64,000 bases of DNA from Bombus terrestris (lineage: Eukaryota; Arthropoda; Insecta; Hymenoptera; Apidae), in contig NC_063282.1 of assembly GCF_910591885.1 (NCBI RefSeq), positions 2,792,001 through 2,856,000 on the forward strand. Direction: 5' to 3'. Of this stretch, positions 34,756-48,380 are shown piece by piece (the stretch's first letter is position 1; each line of letters starts with the position of its first letter). The position numbers and the translations under genes are program-made. A model generated the notes under the pieces. The model saw only the letters and a list, made by a program, of their open reading frames with translations, searched no databases and was not told where the DNA came from.

Positions 34756-36470
34756 GGCGTGTCGACAACTCCTGTGATCCTGCGCAAACATCTGGCAGTC
34801 ACCAAAACAGACGTGTTCTTAGAGCGACTTACAAATTGAAAAAGCTATGCAGTGCACGTTTATCTGCATGCACCCGGAATAAGCACGAGCGACCATGCCA
34901 TATGATCATATATTTAATCATTGATATAAAAGTTAGGAATGGATGGTATTGTATTAGATTAATTATCAGGATAATGAATTTATTATTACGATTTTTAAAT
35001 TTTACAATCCATCGTAATATTGTATAACCATTTATAAATTTTCATAATTTAACTCCAAGTATATAAAACGGAGCACATTCAAACAATCACATAATGGAAA
35101 TGTAGCGAGTTACCCTTTTGAGATAATTACATTCGCCGCGGCGCAACGTTATGAGTTGTAAAGAGCGTGAAACACACTGATATTTTTCGATATCGGTATT
35201 TCAGAACACATGAAAGAGTCCCATATAATGTCACGTCTAGTCGCGCTTTTATAATAGTGAATGTCTGAAATATCGATACCATCTCACAGAGAATTATAAT
35301 ATTAATGTGATTTAGTTTTTGGTTTAACTCGACCTTTACTTTCAGTTTTAAATTTACGCTTCGATCCTTCTTACAGCTGTTTTCGTTGTTTGTTTTACAT
35401 AACGATCAAAAAACTAATATTTTGCAAATGAATGGCAAAAAAAAATTTGCCCGAATTCTTTTATACAAAATTAGTAATACCTTGACAAAGAGGATGGCGA
35501 TGGTCCCGTGGAAAAGAAGGTCGCTAGTCAGAGTACTTTATCCAGTGAACTCGGTGGTTTTCTTACCATTTTGATATCGTTCTCGACGTTACCGATTTCG
35601 CATGACGTAGGTTTGGGACATTAGCCGTATTTGGAATTACAGTTGACTCGCCTTCATTCGGACTCCTTTAATTAATTTCCACTACGGATGTCTGTAATAA
35701 ATTCGTCTACAATAAAACTTAAATAAAATAGAACATTTAAAATCTTGTTTGTGATTTTATATCTAGATAGGAACTCCATGTTTCTTGTAGCTTTTTAATA
35801 AGATATTTGTTCAAATGGAGTACAATAAATACATAATTGTTGATAGACAAAGCTTTATAAAATTATCGGTATTTAATTTTTCACTATGTAATAATTATCG
35901 TTTATTAAAAATGGGAAATATTAGAAATTTCTGAAGTGAACACTATTATTATAGCCATTATTTACCGAAAATATCGTTCGACAGTTTGATAGAATTCCTG
36001 CTAGACCAGACTAGATATTTATCACTGTGTTATGGTACAGTAATTACTATAATATTTGAACTAACATATTCAAATATTTTTCAGTAATAACTATAATATA
36101 ACGCCGAAAATGCCGTGTCTTACACATATATATTTATATATGTAAACATATATGCTTATGATTGACAAACACATTGTAATATAAGTACTTATTAGCAATG
36201 TGTTATGTTAATTATATTACATTATTTTTAACATAAATACTGACTTTTTCACCATACGTGCTGTTTATCGTAACAATATTAACATGTGTATATGTGATAT
36301 ACATATGTTACATATTGCAAAAAAATAACAGCATAGATAGCTGCTGAGGTATAAAAAATTGTTTTTGTCAGTATTATGTCAGCTTGTCATTCTTTAATAT
36401 ATTACTCTTCTTACTTTTGCAAACTGTTGTCCAATTATCTCGAGTTAAATTGATATTGTTACATTGTTCG
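34755..36470. repeat. Duplicon blocks T (partial) and 3' flank, between copies 1 and 2
   Basis: Homologous to 22,670-24,385. No convincing gene. The frame at 35,386-35,574 is a frameshifted version of the one at 23,302. Confidence 0.7.
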
Positions 36471-36752
36471 TGTTATGAAATGGATAAAAAGTTTAGTTTG
36501 AGAACATGTATTCCTCTAAGTTCAATGCAAGTCAATTTATACGATAGATATGTTTGTAAATGACCATCATCTTTGTTAGACACATTTCTAAAGTTACACG
36601 AACAAACGAAGAAAACTAAGTTACTACAAAAATTGCATATCGTGGTAAAATTGTAGATCTTTATCGTTACACTAATAAAAATGAGAAATAGACTATTCCG
36701 AGTAATTAAACACCGTGCCACGGATATACGGTGCAATTTCTCCTGTCATATT

Positions 36753-38521
36753 CTACGAATCCATTTCATTGGTTCTAACTTCTTCATTCAAAGAATTCAA
36801 ATTTTCACCAACTAGAAGCGCTTCAATCTGCTTATATGTTTTTCCTTTTGTTTCCGGTATCCATATGAGTACCATCATAAATGCCAAAAAGCATGATGTC
36901 GCGAAGATAAAGTAAATCGCATACGGTCCTACATTATTGATAATCACTTGATACAGTTTCGACACGGTAAAACCAATTATACCATCGAAAATCACAATGA
37001 TGGTACCAATAAAATCTTTTAGTTCTGTAGGAAATAACTCGCATAGAAGAACATTGGGTAACGTACCTAAACCAATTTGAAACATTACTTGATACATTAT
37101 GAGGTCGATAACGGGAAGAGGGGCGACGATAGAAACGTCAGACTTATCTTGAACTATCAAAAGATTAGTTGCTAGAATAACCAATGTAAAACACGACCCA
37201 AGTGTAGACAGAATCAAAAGTGTTTTTCTTCCAAGAGATTTCACTGTTAAGGTGGATATAGTGCCAGATATATGGCCGACAGCCAGGACCAAAATTGTTA
37301 CTGAGCTTGCTCCGATATCGATCGTTGTTTTGCCAAACAGCACTAGCAGATACTGCATAATGATGAAGTTTCCGCTAAATCGTTGTGCCATGATCAAGCC
37401 AAGCATGATAAACAACGCTTTCCTGTTGCTTCGTTGTAGTATTGCTCGCAGCTTAGTTGTCCAGTTATATTTAGTTAAAGCTCTGTGTATCTTATCTATA
37501 TCAGTCCATGCGTGTGAATCCAGATTGGATTGTGTGCGTAAATCACTTGTGGATAGTCGGTGTATTTCACTTGTGGATGGTCGGTGTAATTCGCTTGTGG
37601 ATTGTGAGTCTAATTCCTTCGAGGGCTGTAGGGTTAATTCGAGAGAGTTGCGTGAGTGTTGTAGGAGTAATTCACCTGTGGGTTGCGGATGTACTTCGCA
37701 CATGTCTTCTGAGTATAGTGTGGATATGGATTGTGAGTGTGAATCGCTACTTGATTGTGAGGGTAGATCATTACTGGATTGTGAGTGTAATACTTCGCTT
37801 GTGGGTTCTGGATATATTTCGCTTATGGATGGTCCGTATATATCGCTTATGGATGACTGGTTTAATTCATTTATGGATGGTGGTTGTAATTCGTATCTGG
37901 TTTGTGCACGTAGACGACGTAGTTGCATTTTTACTTCGTAAATATTTACGAAGCTTTCGTAATATTCTATCGACTTCCATGTTGCCACCGAGAAATACGG
38001 ATTTTCGGGAAAATACGCGACCGACAAGAAGGATATAAAGGATATTATTACAAGAACCTCCAGTAGTGACTCGTACATCAGCCAGAGTCCTAGGGTGCAG
38101 GTTAGAAGTGACCCGATAGATACGTTCACTACGCTTAGAATACTTAAAGTGCCTCTGATGTTGATGTCGGCGACTTCTGGCACGTACATGGGATTTATCG
38201 TGTAGGCAATACCAACGCCTATACCGAGAATCACCCGAGCAAGGTATAGCATTGGCACGGAAGTTGTGACGTAGATGATGAACCAGCCTAAGGTGAACAT
38301 TGCGTTACATAAAACGAGACAGCTTTTACGACTGCTGTGGGCGGCCACCTGGGCACCCACAAGTGAACCGATCATTGAACCAAGTACTGTCAAAGAAACG
38401 ATCCATGATGATTCGTCGAGTGTTAAGGTCAGCGGCACGCCGCCGATCCCGGATATTAGATAAAAAAGAGAAATCGTCGTCCATCCGTTGACTGAACCAA
38501 CTATGACCATGGTTAGCATAA
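36753..38521 (-). CDS. Tret1-like sugar transporter copy 2, large exon
   Basis: Full model is complement of 36,753-38,521, 39,210-39,324 and 40,304-40,315 (631 aa). The C-terminal half keeps QRFSGN in TM7, SLGRK after TM8, GLGTLPN and ELFPTELKD in TM10-11, and IPETKGK after TM12. In the N-terminal half the DRxGRK loop is reduced to AHSSRK and the PETP motif is PENP, while PMYVPEVA and IRG remain. The TM6-TM7 loop has about 15 degenerate octads. Likely an integral membrane sugar carrier, substrate unknown. Weakening of two loop motifs suggests changed or relaxed function, but the frame is intact. Same strand and architecture as its neighbours. Confidence 0.87.
37525..37889 (-). repeat. Degenerate 24-bp coding repeats, about 15 units, copy 2
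   Basis: Octads such as STSELHRP, STSEIHRL and SISEIYPE are recognisable but diverged. No higher-order period is visible. It looks like an old, unexpanded state of the array seen in copy 1. Confidence 0.8.
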
Positions 38522-39209
38522 CTGGAATGAGAAACAGGTAATGCTATATATAGCATATGGTAATTGTAGTGCAGTTGTTTTATAAAAACACTGCGTATAT
38601 TTACACAAATTTATATTCTTAATGTATACTATTAATATATTTATAATTAATATATACCGCAGGCTATAAGTAATTGGACTGTTCGCGATGTTAACTCGAA
38701 TGCTTTCCACTACTAAGTTTTATTTCTTATTATATATATTCTATTATTATATATACTATATTATATATAAACTACTAAGTTTTATTTCTTAACTATTTTA
38801 TTATTAAGCTGTTAATCCATACACATTATGTGCATTAAAAAAATAGTACATGAAGTAAAATACTACATGAAGTAAACTTAGAGAGTTGCGATAAGTCTAG
38901 GTGTATCAATATATGATAATGTACATTTTTCCGCTTTTAGATTTCTCATAAATATATAAATGTCCGCAATCGATTTATGATATAATAAAGCATCATTGCG
39001 ATGAATATCAGAATTGAAATCTTAAATTTATTATAATGTAGGATGGAGTATAAATGTAACTTTAAACGATAGTACGTAAGTCATTAGAAATGAACAATAA
39101 TTCACGAACACCACTATGAAACATCAATTCGAAGGGGGAAAGGAAATTGCATTTTGCGTATTAAAATTACAGATAAATACCTGACGTAACATCAAGAGTG
39201 AAAACTAAC

Positions 39210-39324
39210 CGAAAATACTTGCTAGCCATTGCCGCATTCGAAGTTTGAAGAGCCTACGAGCTTTCCTTTGTGGTGATAAATCGACAGGATATAAACCTCC
39301 GCCCTCAGACAATCTCCTGCGAAA
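39210..39324 (-). CDS. Transporter copy 2, exon 2 (variable N-terminal tail)
   Basis: 115 nt between acceptor TTTTCCAG and donor GTTAGT, phase 1 at the end. Encodes a basic tail ending MRQWLASIF. Compared with copy 1 the exon differs at many positions, while the adjoining intron bases (GTTAGTTTTCACTCTTGATG) are identical. Confidence 0.7.
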
Positions 39325-40303
39325 CTGGAAAACAGATACCTTCGTTAAGAATGGAAATCATAATTCTTTTCTAATTAGATAGTCTAATCAAACTTTTAAG
39401 CGAATATAAATTCCAAACCAAGGAAAATATATTAATAAGTATTTAAATATTAATATTTTTTCAAAGGAATTGACAAATTTTCTTCTTCCTATCTTAATAG
39501 AAATGCAATTTATGATATTTGTATCAACAGCATTAAAATATGCTTGATGTTATGTGACTTTATTATAGATAGCAAACGTACTTGAGTTCTTCACTGATGT
39601 TTGCTAATGGTTATTTATGCTTTTGAAAACTTTCTCCTAAAATCATTTCCTCTGATTGTCCTCCAAATCAATGATCATTTGGTCGGTTTTTACATGTTTC
39701 TTAAATATCTTTTGTAAATAATGAAATATATGAACATGTCACATAGATAATACCGAAGAACCGTTTGAATCTTTGGGTATGATTCGATATTTATAAGACG
39801 TAACAGTTTTATGCTTTGAACTTTATGTTTTGGTGGGTCATGACCGTTTAAACCAGGGTGAAAGATTCAAAATTTTAAATGCCCACGATCGATTATAACA
39901 CATGGTCAAAAATTTAACATTATTTTGACTTTTAAATATCGAATCATATTCGAAGGTTCAGACGGTTCTTTGGTATTATCGACACGATATGTTAATACAT
40001 TTCATTATTTGCTAAAACTTTAAATCGTGACGTCGATTATCAAAACTGTTTTGGTAATGCTTGCAAGATCTATAGATCTTGAAAAACCTTCGATACAATT
40101 GTAGATCCGAAATTAATACTAATTTCTATGGATTCGTATCTCTACTTGGAAATAAAAAATAACAGTTGAACTCGCTGAAATAGGTATCACAAACAGATCC
40201 ATTTTTTATATTCTCGTTCAATTAGAATTCGTTATGCTGCGATATTTAATTTCTAACAGTTTAGTTCAAATATATTTATTGTATAATCATGTTAAGAGCT
40301 TAC

Positions 40304-40315
40304 CGTCCTACGCAT
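40304..40315 (-). CDS. Transporter copy 2, exon 1 (shifted start codon)
   Basis: An extra base compared with copies 1, 3 and 4 puts the ancestral ATG (40,322) into a five-codon frame ending in TAG. The same change creates a new ATG (CATGCG) that restores the frame, giving MRRT before donor GTAAGC. The old ATG may now act as a short upstream frame. The 979-nt intron to exon 2 lacks the piggyBac element. Confidence 0.55.
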
Positions 40316-40399
40316 GGGACATGTTGCCAGAAAATAGGTACTTTCACGCAATTATATAATCACGATAGATTTTCTATAGTTCAGTTTGTAGAATCCAGT

Positions 40400-41000
40400 T
40401 CGCACATAATTATTTTAAAAACTGCACGAAAGATCATGTGTAGTTATCTATCGAAAGAAAAGAACAACTGTAAGAAATCTTTACACTGAATATCGCGATT
40501 TACGGATTTCGTATTGATTTGTTCGATTTACACGATAGCCACAACCATACTGGGTACTTCTGTAACTACTTCCCTTTACATACAGTCGACATTATTTCAA
40601 TACATAAACACTTCTGATTCTCCTTGTTATATGTTTAAATGTAACGAATCAATTTTCAATATTATGATGTAGGAACAATAATATTTTTTTGCTTATTCTA
40701 TCTAGAACAATCTTCTATATCTATCTTCTATATCAATCTTTTATTCTATCTTAGAACAATCGAGTGCCAACAGTTACATGATAAATATTGCTCATAATAT
40801 AAAAATGAAAATGAGAAAAAATAATTGCACAGCTTCGACTATTAGTTATTTTTGTTCCATGTTGCGACATCGGCTAAATTGCGATCATAATGCAGCATTT
40901 GAATTATCTTTAATTTCTTGAAGCATAGCTTCCTTTATCGCGGCAATATTTTTTTTCTCGTTGCTTTCCCTCTGAATCGACATTTACTACTGAAATTTTC
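40400..41000. repeat. Duplicon block R, truncated copy 2
   Basis: Similar to 33,800-34,330 but breaks off near 41,000 and continues directly with block T (GTCCAACGATGTCC...). The 66-codon frame is lost. The rest of the block and all of block S are missing. Confidence 0.65.
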
Positions 41001-41009
41001 GCGATGTCC

Positions 41010-43220
41010 AACGATGTCCAACGATGCCCCACGGTGTCCCACTGTGCAGTCCAGTCTAGATCATGCAAAATTCTCTTAGTGGCTTTTGGAGATATAAACC
41101 GGATTGTAGCGTAGTTATTGGCTTGGTATCAGATTAATCAATTGATTAATTTTCGGAAAACGATGCCAATTACCAGATCTCACCACGAGGCGGTGACTAT
41201 GTACGAGATCCGCCCATGGGTTATTTAACATTACACACCAATCTCGGCATTCAACCTATTGCTCAGAATGACGAGTTCTGACTCTACTTAATCATGGGCC
41301 TGCCGGGAAGGAACCGCTGAATAGAATTACGAATGCACGGCCTCAACTGAACGAGTGGCGTCCACCCCCGTGACAGTCGAAGAGAATTACGGAGGACGTG
41401 AAATTGCAGGTTCCTGTCTGAATACTCAAGTACCAATCGGACAGTACTGCAGATCCACGACTGAATCCTCAACAGATTCGAAAGCATCACCGCCGCGGCG
41501 ACAACTTCCGGAATCCCGCGCAAACATCTAGCAGTTACCAGAACAGACGTGTTCTTGGGGCGACTTACGAATTGAATGCGCTATGCAGTTCACTTTGACC
41601 TGCATGTACCCGGGATATGCGCGAGCGACCATGCCATGTGATAATATATTTAAATCATTGATTTAAAAGTTTGGAATTGATGGTATTGTATTAGATTAAT
41701 TATCAGGATAATTAATTTATTATTTTAATTTTTTAGATTTTTAAATGTTGCAACCCATCGTAATATTGTATAACCATTATAAATATTCATAATTAAATTC
41801 CAAGAATGCAAAACGGAGCATATTCAAACGATCACATAATGGAAATTTAGCGAGTATCCTTTTCAGATAATTACAATTGTCGCGACGCAACGTTATGAAT
41901 TGTAGATTGCATTAAAAGCACTGATATTTTTCGATAGCTGTGTTTCAGAACACGCGAAAGAGCCCCACATAATGTGACGTCTAGTCGCGTTTTTATAATA
42001 GTGAATTTTTGAAATATCGATACATATACGAATTACCATCTCACAGAGAATTATAATATAAATGTAATTTAATTTTAGGTTTGACTCGACATTTACTCTC
42101 AGTTTTAATTTTCCGCTTTGGTAATTTTTAAAGCTGCCTTTGTTATTTGTTGTCGATAATGCTCAAAGAGGCAATATTTTGCAAATGAATGGCAAAAAAA
42201 ATTTATCCGAACTCTTATAGTAATATAGTAATATATTGTAAACTTTGTAATATATTGGTAAAGAGGAGAGGCGATGGCACCGCGGAAAAGAAGGTCGCTA
42301 GTCAGAGTACTCTATCCAGTGAACTAGGTGGCTTTCTTACCATTTTAATATCGTTCTCGACGTTACCGATTGCGCATGACGTGGGTTTAGGACCTTAGCA
42401 GTATTTGGAATTACAGTTCACTCGTCTTCGTTCGGACTCCTTTAATTAATTTTCACTAGGGGTATCTGTAATAAATTTCGTCTGGAATAAAAATTAAATA
42501 AAATGGAACATTTAAGATCTTGTTTGTGATTTTATATATAGATAGTAAATCCATGTTTCTTGTCGCTTTTTAATAAAATATTTGTTTCAAAGATATACAA
42601 TAAATACATAATTGTTAATAGACAAAGCTTTATAAAATTATCGATATTTAAATTTTCGTTATTTAATAATTATCGTGTTTTAAAAGTAGGAAATATTATA
42701 AATTTCTGAAGTGAACACTATTATTATAGCCGTAATTTACCGAAAATGACGTTCGACAGTTCGATAGAATTTTTGCTAGACAAGGCTAGATATATACCAC
42801 TGTGTTATGGTACAGTAATTACTATAATATTCGAACCAACATATTCAAATATTTTTCAGTAATAACTATTATATAACGCCGAAAAAGCCGTATCTTTCAC
42901 ATATGCTTATCATTGACAAACACATTGTAATATAAGTACTTATTAGCAATGTGTTATGTTAAATATATTGTGTTATTTTCAGCATAAATACTGACATTTT
43001 CGGCTTACCTGCTGTTTATTGTGACAATATTAACATGTGTATATGTGATATACTTGTGTTATATATTGCAAACAAAATATAACGGTATAGATAGCACCTG
43101 AGATATAAAAAATTGTTCTTGTCAGTATTATGTTACCTTGTCATTCTTTAATATATTACTTTTCTTACTTTTACAAACTGTTGTTCAATTATCTCGAATT
43201 AACTAATATTCTTACATTGT
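41010..43220. repeat. Duplicon blocks T and 3' flank, between copies 2 and 3
   Basis: Homologous to 22,150-24,380. The frame of block T is interrupted by TAG (after RANI, near 41,530), so I call no gene. The 79-codon minus frame over the same bases is not conserved in the left-most copy. Confidence 0.7.
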
Positions 43221-43503
43221 TCGTGTTATGAAATGGATAAAAAGTTTAGTTTGAGAACATGTACTTCTCTAAGTTCAATGCAAGTCAATTTATACGATAG
43301 ATATGTTTGTAAATGACCATCACCTTTGTTAGACACATTTCTAAAGTTACATGAACAAACGAAGAAAACTACGTTACTACAAAAATTGCATATCGTGGTA
43401 AAATTATGGATCTTTATCCTTATACTAATAAAAATGAGAAATAAAATATTCCGAGTAGACACCGTGCAACGGATGTACGGTGCAATTTCTCCTGTCAGAA
43501 TCT

Positions 43504-45614
43504 TTAATTATCCATTTCATCGGTTCTAACTTCTTCATTCAAAGAGTTCAAATTTTTACCAACTAGAAGCGCTTCAATCTCCTGATATGTTTTTCCTTTC
43601 GTTTCCGGTACCCATATGAACAGCATTAGACATGCCAAACAGCATGATGTCGCGAAGATAAAGTAAATCACATACGATCCTACATTATCGGTAATCACTT
43701 GATACAGTTTCGACACGGTAAAACCAATTATGCTATCGAAAATTACAATGATGGCACCAACAAAGCCTCTTAATTCCGGAGGAAATAACTCGCATAGGAT
43801 AACATTGGGTAACGTGCCTAAACCAATTTGAAACACTACTTGATTTATAATTAAGTCGATAACTGGAACAAAAGAGACGTCGGAAACGTCATACTTATGT
43901 TCAGCTAACAAAAGATAAGTTGCTAAAATACTCAATGTAACACACGACCCACCCGTAGACAGAATCAAAAGTTTTCTTCTTCCAATGAATTCCACTGTTA
44001 AGATGGTCAAAGTGCCAGATATAAGGCTGACAAGCTGGACCAACACCGTCGCTTCGTATGGGTTGATAACGATCGTAGTTTTGCTAAACAGCACCTGCAG
44101 ATACTGCGTAGTGACGAAGTTTCCGCTAAGTTGCTGTGCCATGATCAAGCCAAGCATGATAAACAGAGCTTTCCTGTGGTTTCCATGTAGTATTACTCGC
44201 AGCTTGCTTAAAAAGGTATGTTCAGTTTCATCCATGTATGTCTCATCTGTGTCAGACGATTCGCGTGAATCCACATCGGATTGTGTGCGTGAATCCACAT
44301 CGGATTGTGTGCGTGAATCGCTACTGGATCGTATTACACGTATGAGGTCTGATTCTATTTCGTTTGGGGATAGTCGGCGTATTTCGCTTGTGGATTCTGG
44401 GTGCATCGCGCTTGCAGATGGTCGCTGTATTTGGCTGGTGGATGGTCGGTGTATTTCGCTTGTGGGTGGTTGGTGTACTTCGCTTGTGGATGGTCGGTGT
44501 ACTTCGCTTGTGGATGGCCGGTGTATTTCGCTTGTGGATGATCGGTGTATTTTGATTGTGGGTGGTCGGTGTACTTCGCTTGTGGATGGTCGGTGTACTT
44601 CGCTTGTGGATGGCCGGTGTATTTCGCTTGTGGATGATCGGCGTATTTTGCTTGTGAATGGTCGGTGTATTTCGCTTGTGGATGGCTGGTGTATTTCGCT
44701 CGTGGATTGAGAGTGTAATTGGCGCGAGTCCCGTGAGGGTTGTAGGTGTAATTCACTTGTGGGTCGCTGGTGTACTTCGCATACGACTTCTGAATGTACT
44801 GCGGATATGGATGGTGAATCGCTACTGGATGGTAAGTGTAAAACGGACGTTTCTTCTGTGTCTACTACTTCCCAAAAGGAGTCTGAGTATGCTCCGCGTA
44901 CGGATTGAAAGGGTAAATCGCTTCTTGATTGTAGGGGTAAATCACCTCCGGATTGTTGGTGTAATTCGTATCTGATTTCTGCGCGTAGAGCACGTAGTTC
45001 GAATTTCACTCTTTCAGGATCTACTATGTCTTTGTAATATGCTATCGACTTGCGTGCTTTCTTCGTTTTGCCTTTTGTCAGCAAGAAATACGGAGTTTCG
45101 GGGAAACACGTGTTCAGCAAGATGGATATAAAGGATATTGTTACAAGAACCGTCAGGAGCTGCCGGTATTCCAGCCAGGTTCCTAGGGTGCAGGTAAGCA
45201 ATGACCCAGTAAATACGTTCACTGCGATTAGAGTACCTAGGGCGCCTCTGATATTGATGTTGGCGACTTCTGACACGTACATGGGATTTATCGTGTAGGC
45301 AATGCCAACGCCTATACCGAGAATCACCCGAGCAAGGTATAGCATTGTCACGGAAGTTGTTACGTAGATGATGAACCAGCCTAAGGTGAAAATTGTGCAG
45401 CATAAAAGGAGGCAGTATTTACGACCACGGCGATCGGCCAACCGGGCACCCACAAGTGAACCGAACATTGAACCAAGTACTGTCACAGAAACGATCCATG
45501 AAAATTCGTCGTGTGTTAACGTTAGCGGCATGTCAGTAGTCCCAGATGTTAGATGATCAAGTGAAGTCGTTGTCCATCCGTAGACTGTACCGACTATGAC
45601 CATGGTTAGCGTAG
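43504..45614 (-). CDS. Tret1-like sugar transporter copy 3, large exon
   Basis: Full model is complement of 43,504-45,614, 46,206-46,320 and 47,305-47,322 (747 aa). It keeps the most complete set of signatures with copy 1: DRRGRK after TM2, PMYVSEVA with IRG after TM4, PETPYFLLTKGK after TM6, AQQLSGN in TM7, FIGRR after TM8, GLGTLPN and ELFPPELRG, and VPETKGK. The TM6-TM7 loop carries about 28 octads (loop about 235 residues). Expected in the plasma membrane as a facilitative sugar carrier. The large exon starts with CT before ACG because the in-frame ATG of its neighbours is replaced by ACG, another sign that the true start is upstream. Confidence 0.88.
44265..44975 (-). repeat. 24-bp coding minisatellite, about 28 units, copy 3
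   Basis: The core at about 44,370-44,760 is regular (STSEIHRP, STSEVHRP). A 96-bp (four-unit) higher-order duplication is visible: TGGCCG recurs at 44,515 and 44,611 within near-identical blocks. The low-coordinate side ends with two DSRTQSDV octads; the high-coordinate side has older SQSRSDL units. Confidence 0.92.
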
Positions 45615-46205
45615 CTGAAATGAGAAACAGGTAATGCTATATATAGCATATGTTAATTGTAATGCGGCTGTTTTATAATTACATAGTATATATTTATACA
45701 AATTTATATTTTTAATATATACTATTAATACATTTATAATAAATACATACCGCAGGCTATAAGTAATTGGACTTCGCGATGTTAGCTCGAATGCTTTCCA
45801 CTAGCAGTTTTATTTCTTAACTATTTTATTATTAATCTGCTAATCCATACACATTATGTGCATTAAGTAAAATACTATTATACATGAAGTAAAATTTGTT
45901 AGACTTGCGATAAGTCAAGTAGTATTAATGTGTAATAATGTTCATTTTATCGCTTTCAGATTTCTCATAAATATATAAAAGTCAGCACTCGATTTATGAT
46001 ATAATAAGGAATCAGTGCGATGATTATCATAATGAAGGGTGGAATAGAAGTGCTACTTTACACGATGGTACGTAAGTCATTAGAAGTGAGAAATAATTCA
46101 GGAACACCACTGTGAAACATCAATTCGAGGGAAGAAAGGAAATTGCAATCTGCGTACTAAAATTACAGATAAATACCTGACATAATATCAAAAGTAAAAA
46201 CTAAC

Positions 46206-46320
46206 CGGAAAGACATGCTACCCATTGCCGGATTAGTGAGATGACGGAAGTAGGACATTGCTCTAGCGAAGGTAAACCGGCAGCTTCTAACTCTTCGCCC
46301 TCAGGCAATCTTCTAGGAAC
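46206..46320 (-). CDS. Transporter copy 3, exon 2 (variable N-terminal tail)
   Basis: 115 nt, acceptor ATTTTCCAG, donor GTTAGT. Begins VPRRLPEGEE and ends IRQWVACLS. The Glu-rich start differs from the basic tail of copy 2. Open in the frame set by exon 1 and in phase with the large exon. Confidence 0.7.
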
Positions 46321-47304
46321 CTGGAAAATAGATACCTTTGTTAAGAATAGAAATCATAATTCTTTTCTAATTAGATAGTCTAGTCAAACTTTTAAGTGAA
46401 TATAAATTCCAAACCACGGAAAATATATTAATAAGTATTTAAATATTAATATTCCTTCAAAAGAATTGACAAATTTTCTTTTTCCTATCTTAATACAAAT
46501 ACAATTTATGGTATTTCTATCAACAGCAGTAAAATACGCTTGATGTTATTTGACCTTATTATAGATAGAAGACGTACTTGTGTTCTTGCCTGACGTTTGC
46601 TAATGGTTATTTGTGCTTTTGAAAACTTTCTTCTAAAATCATTTGTTTTGATTGTCCTCCAAATCAATGATCATTTGAACGGTTTTTATATGTTTCTTAA
46701 ATATCTTTTGTAAATAATGAAATATATGAACATGTCGCATAGATAATACCGATGAACCGTTTGAACCATCGAGTATGATTCGATATTTATAAGACGTAAC
46801 AGTTTTAAGCTGTAGAACCGTATGTTTTGATGGGCCGTGACCGTTTAAATCAGGGTGAAAGATTCAAAACTGTAAATGATCACTATCGACTAAGACACAA
46901 GGTCAAAGATTTAAGATTATTGTGACTTCTAAATATCGAATCATATTCGAAGGTTCAGACGGTACTTTGGTATTATCGACACGATATGTTAATACATTTC
47001 ATTATTTGCCAAAAGATTAAATCGGGGAGTTGGAATGAAAACATTGAAGTTTTGGTAATATTTGCAGGTCCTATAAATTTTGAAGAACCTTCGATACAAT
47101 TGTAGATTCGACATTAATACTAATTGCTATGGGTTCGTATCTCCATTTGGAAATAAAAGAATAATACTCAATTTCGCTGAAATAGGTATCTCAAACAGAC
47201 GCTTTTTTATATTCCTGTTCAATTAGAATTTGTTACGCTGCGATATTTAATTTCTAACGGTTTAATTCAAAAATATTTAATGCATAATCATATTAAATGC
47301 TTAC

Positions 47305-47322
47305 CGTCCTACGCAGGGACAT
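47305..47322 (-). CDS. Transporter copy 3, exon 1 (start codon)
   Basis: MSLRRT from GGCAACATG to donor GTAAGC. The intron to exon 2 is 984 nt and contains no transposon. Confidence 0.6.
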
Positions 47323-47429
47323 GTTGCCAGAAATAAGTAATTTCACGCAATAATATAATCACAACAGATTTTCAATAATTCAATTTCTAGAATCCAGTTC
47401 ATACATAATTATTTAAAAACTGCACGTAA

Positions 47430-48380
47430 GATCATGTGTAGTTATCTATCGCAAGAAAAGAACAACTGTAAGAAATCTTTACACCGAATATCGCGATTTA
47501 AGGATTTCGTATTGATTTGTGCGATTTACACGACTGCCTCTACCATACTGGGTACTTCTGGAGCTACTTCCCCTTTACATACAATCGACATTATTTCAAT
47601 ACATAAACACTTCTAATTCTCCTTGTTACATGTTTAAACGTAACGAATCAATTTTCAATATTCCAACGTGGGAACAATAATATTTTTTGCTTATTCTATC
47701 TATAAAATATCATAATTAAAATGTTAGAATAACCGAATACCGACGATTATATAATATATATTTCTTATAATATAAAAATTAAGATGGGCAAAAATAATTT
47801 CACAGCTTCGACTATTTGTTATTTTTGTTTCATGTTGCTACACCCGCTACGTTGTTATCATAATCCAGCATTTCAATTATCTTTAATTTCTTGAAGTATA
47901 GCTTCCTTTATCGCGGCAATTCTTTTTCTCTTTGTTTTCGCTCCATTTCGACGTTTCCTATTGAAACCGTCGTATTTTCTACGATCTCTCGCGCGTCGAC
48001 ACATTTTTTCGTTTGTAACTTTCTCTGTAGGGAAACGCTTCGCAGAAATCATTTTCCCCTCTTGTATCTGCATCTTCGTACACTGAGAACACTTACATCG
48101 TATCTATAATTTCTGCGAATGTGTACAGTGATGCTCGATTCCTGTACTTGCCCCAATTATATCGAATAAGATGGCTTTCAGGCTCATGACGCAAACAATC
48201 ATCCTACTCTTGTATGCAATGGCTATGAGCGATTGGGGGTTGCATCTGAGTGATTGTGGATTTTGTCAATAGCCTCTAATGACGACATCCGCAATCACTT
48301 AGTTGCCAACCCAATAGTATCCTGCTGCGATAACAGTCGTTTGTTTGCCTCTTGCGTTTCTCGGAAATCAGAGCGATAAA
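47430..48380. repeat. Duplicon block R, copy 3 (mosaic)
   Basis: The first part (about 47,430-47,870) is close to identical with copy 1 (33,800-34,250). From about 47,870 to 48,110 it matches the 56.8-kb copy instead. Contains the 66-codon basic frame on the minus strand (47,873-48,073). Confidence 0.75.
47873..48073 (-). CDS. Conserved 66-codon basic ORF, copy 2 (doubtful gene)
   Basis: The peptide is identical to that of the copy at 56,837-57,037. See the first copy at 34,240 for description. Unrecognised; coding status doubtful. Confidence 0.25.
   Translation of the reverse strand: MQIQEGKMISAKRFPTEKVTNEKMCRRARDRRKYDGFNRKRRNGAKTKRKRIAAIKEAILQEIKDN

Noticed and set aside
41284..41523. 79-codon minus-strand ORF in block T (also at 50,347)
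   Set aside because: Not maintained in the copies at 22.5 and 59.5 kb, and no family resemblance.
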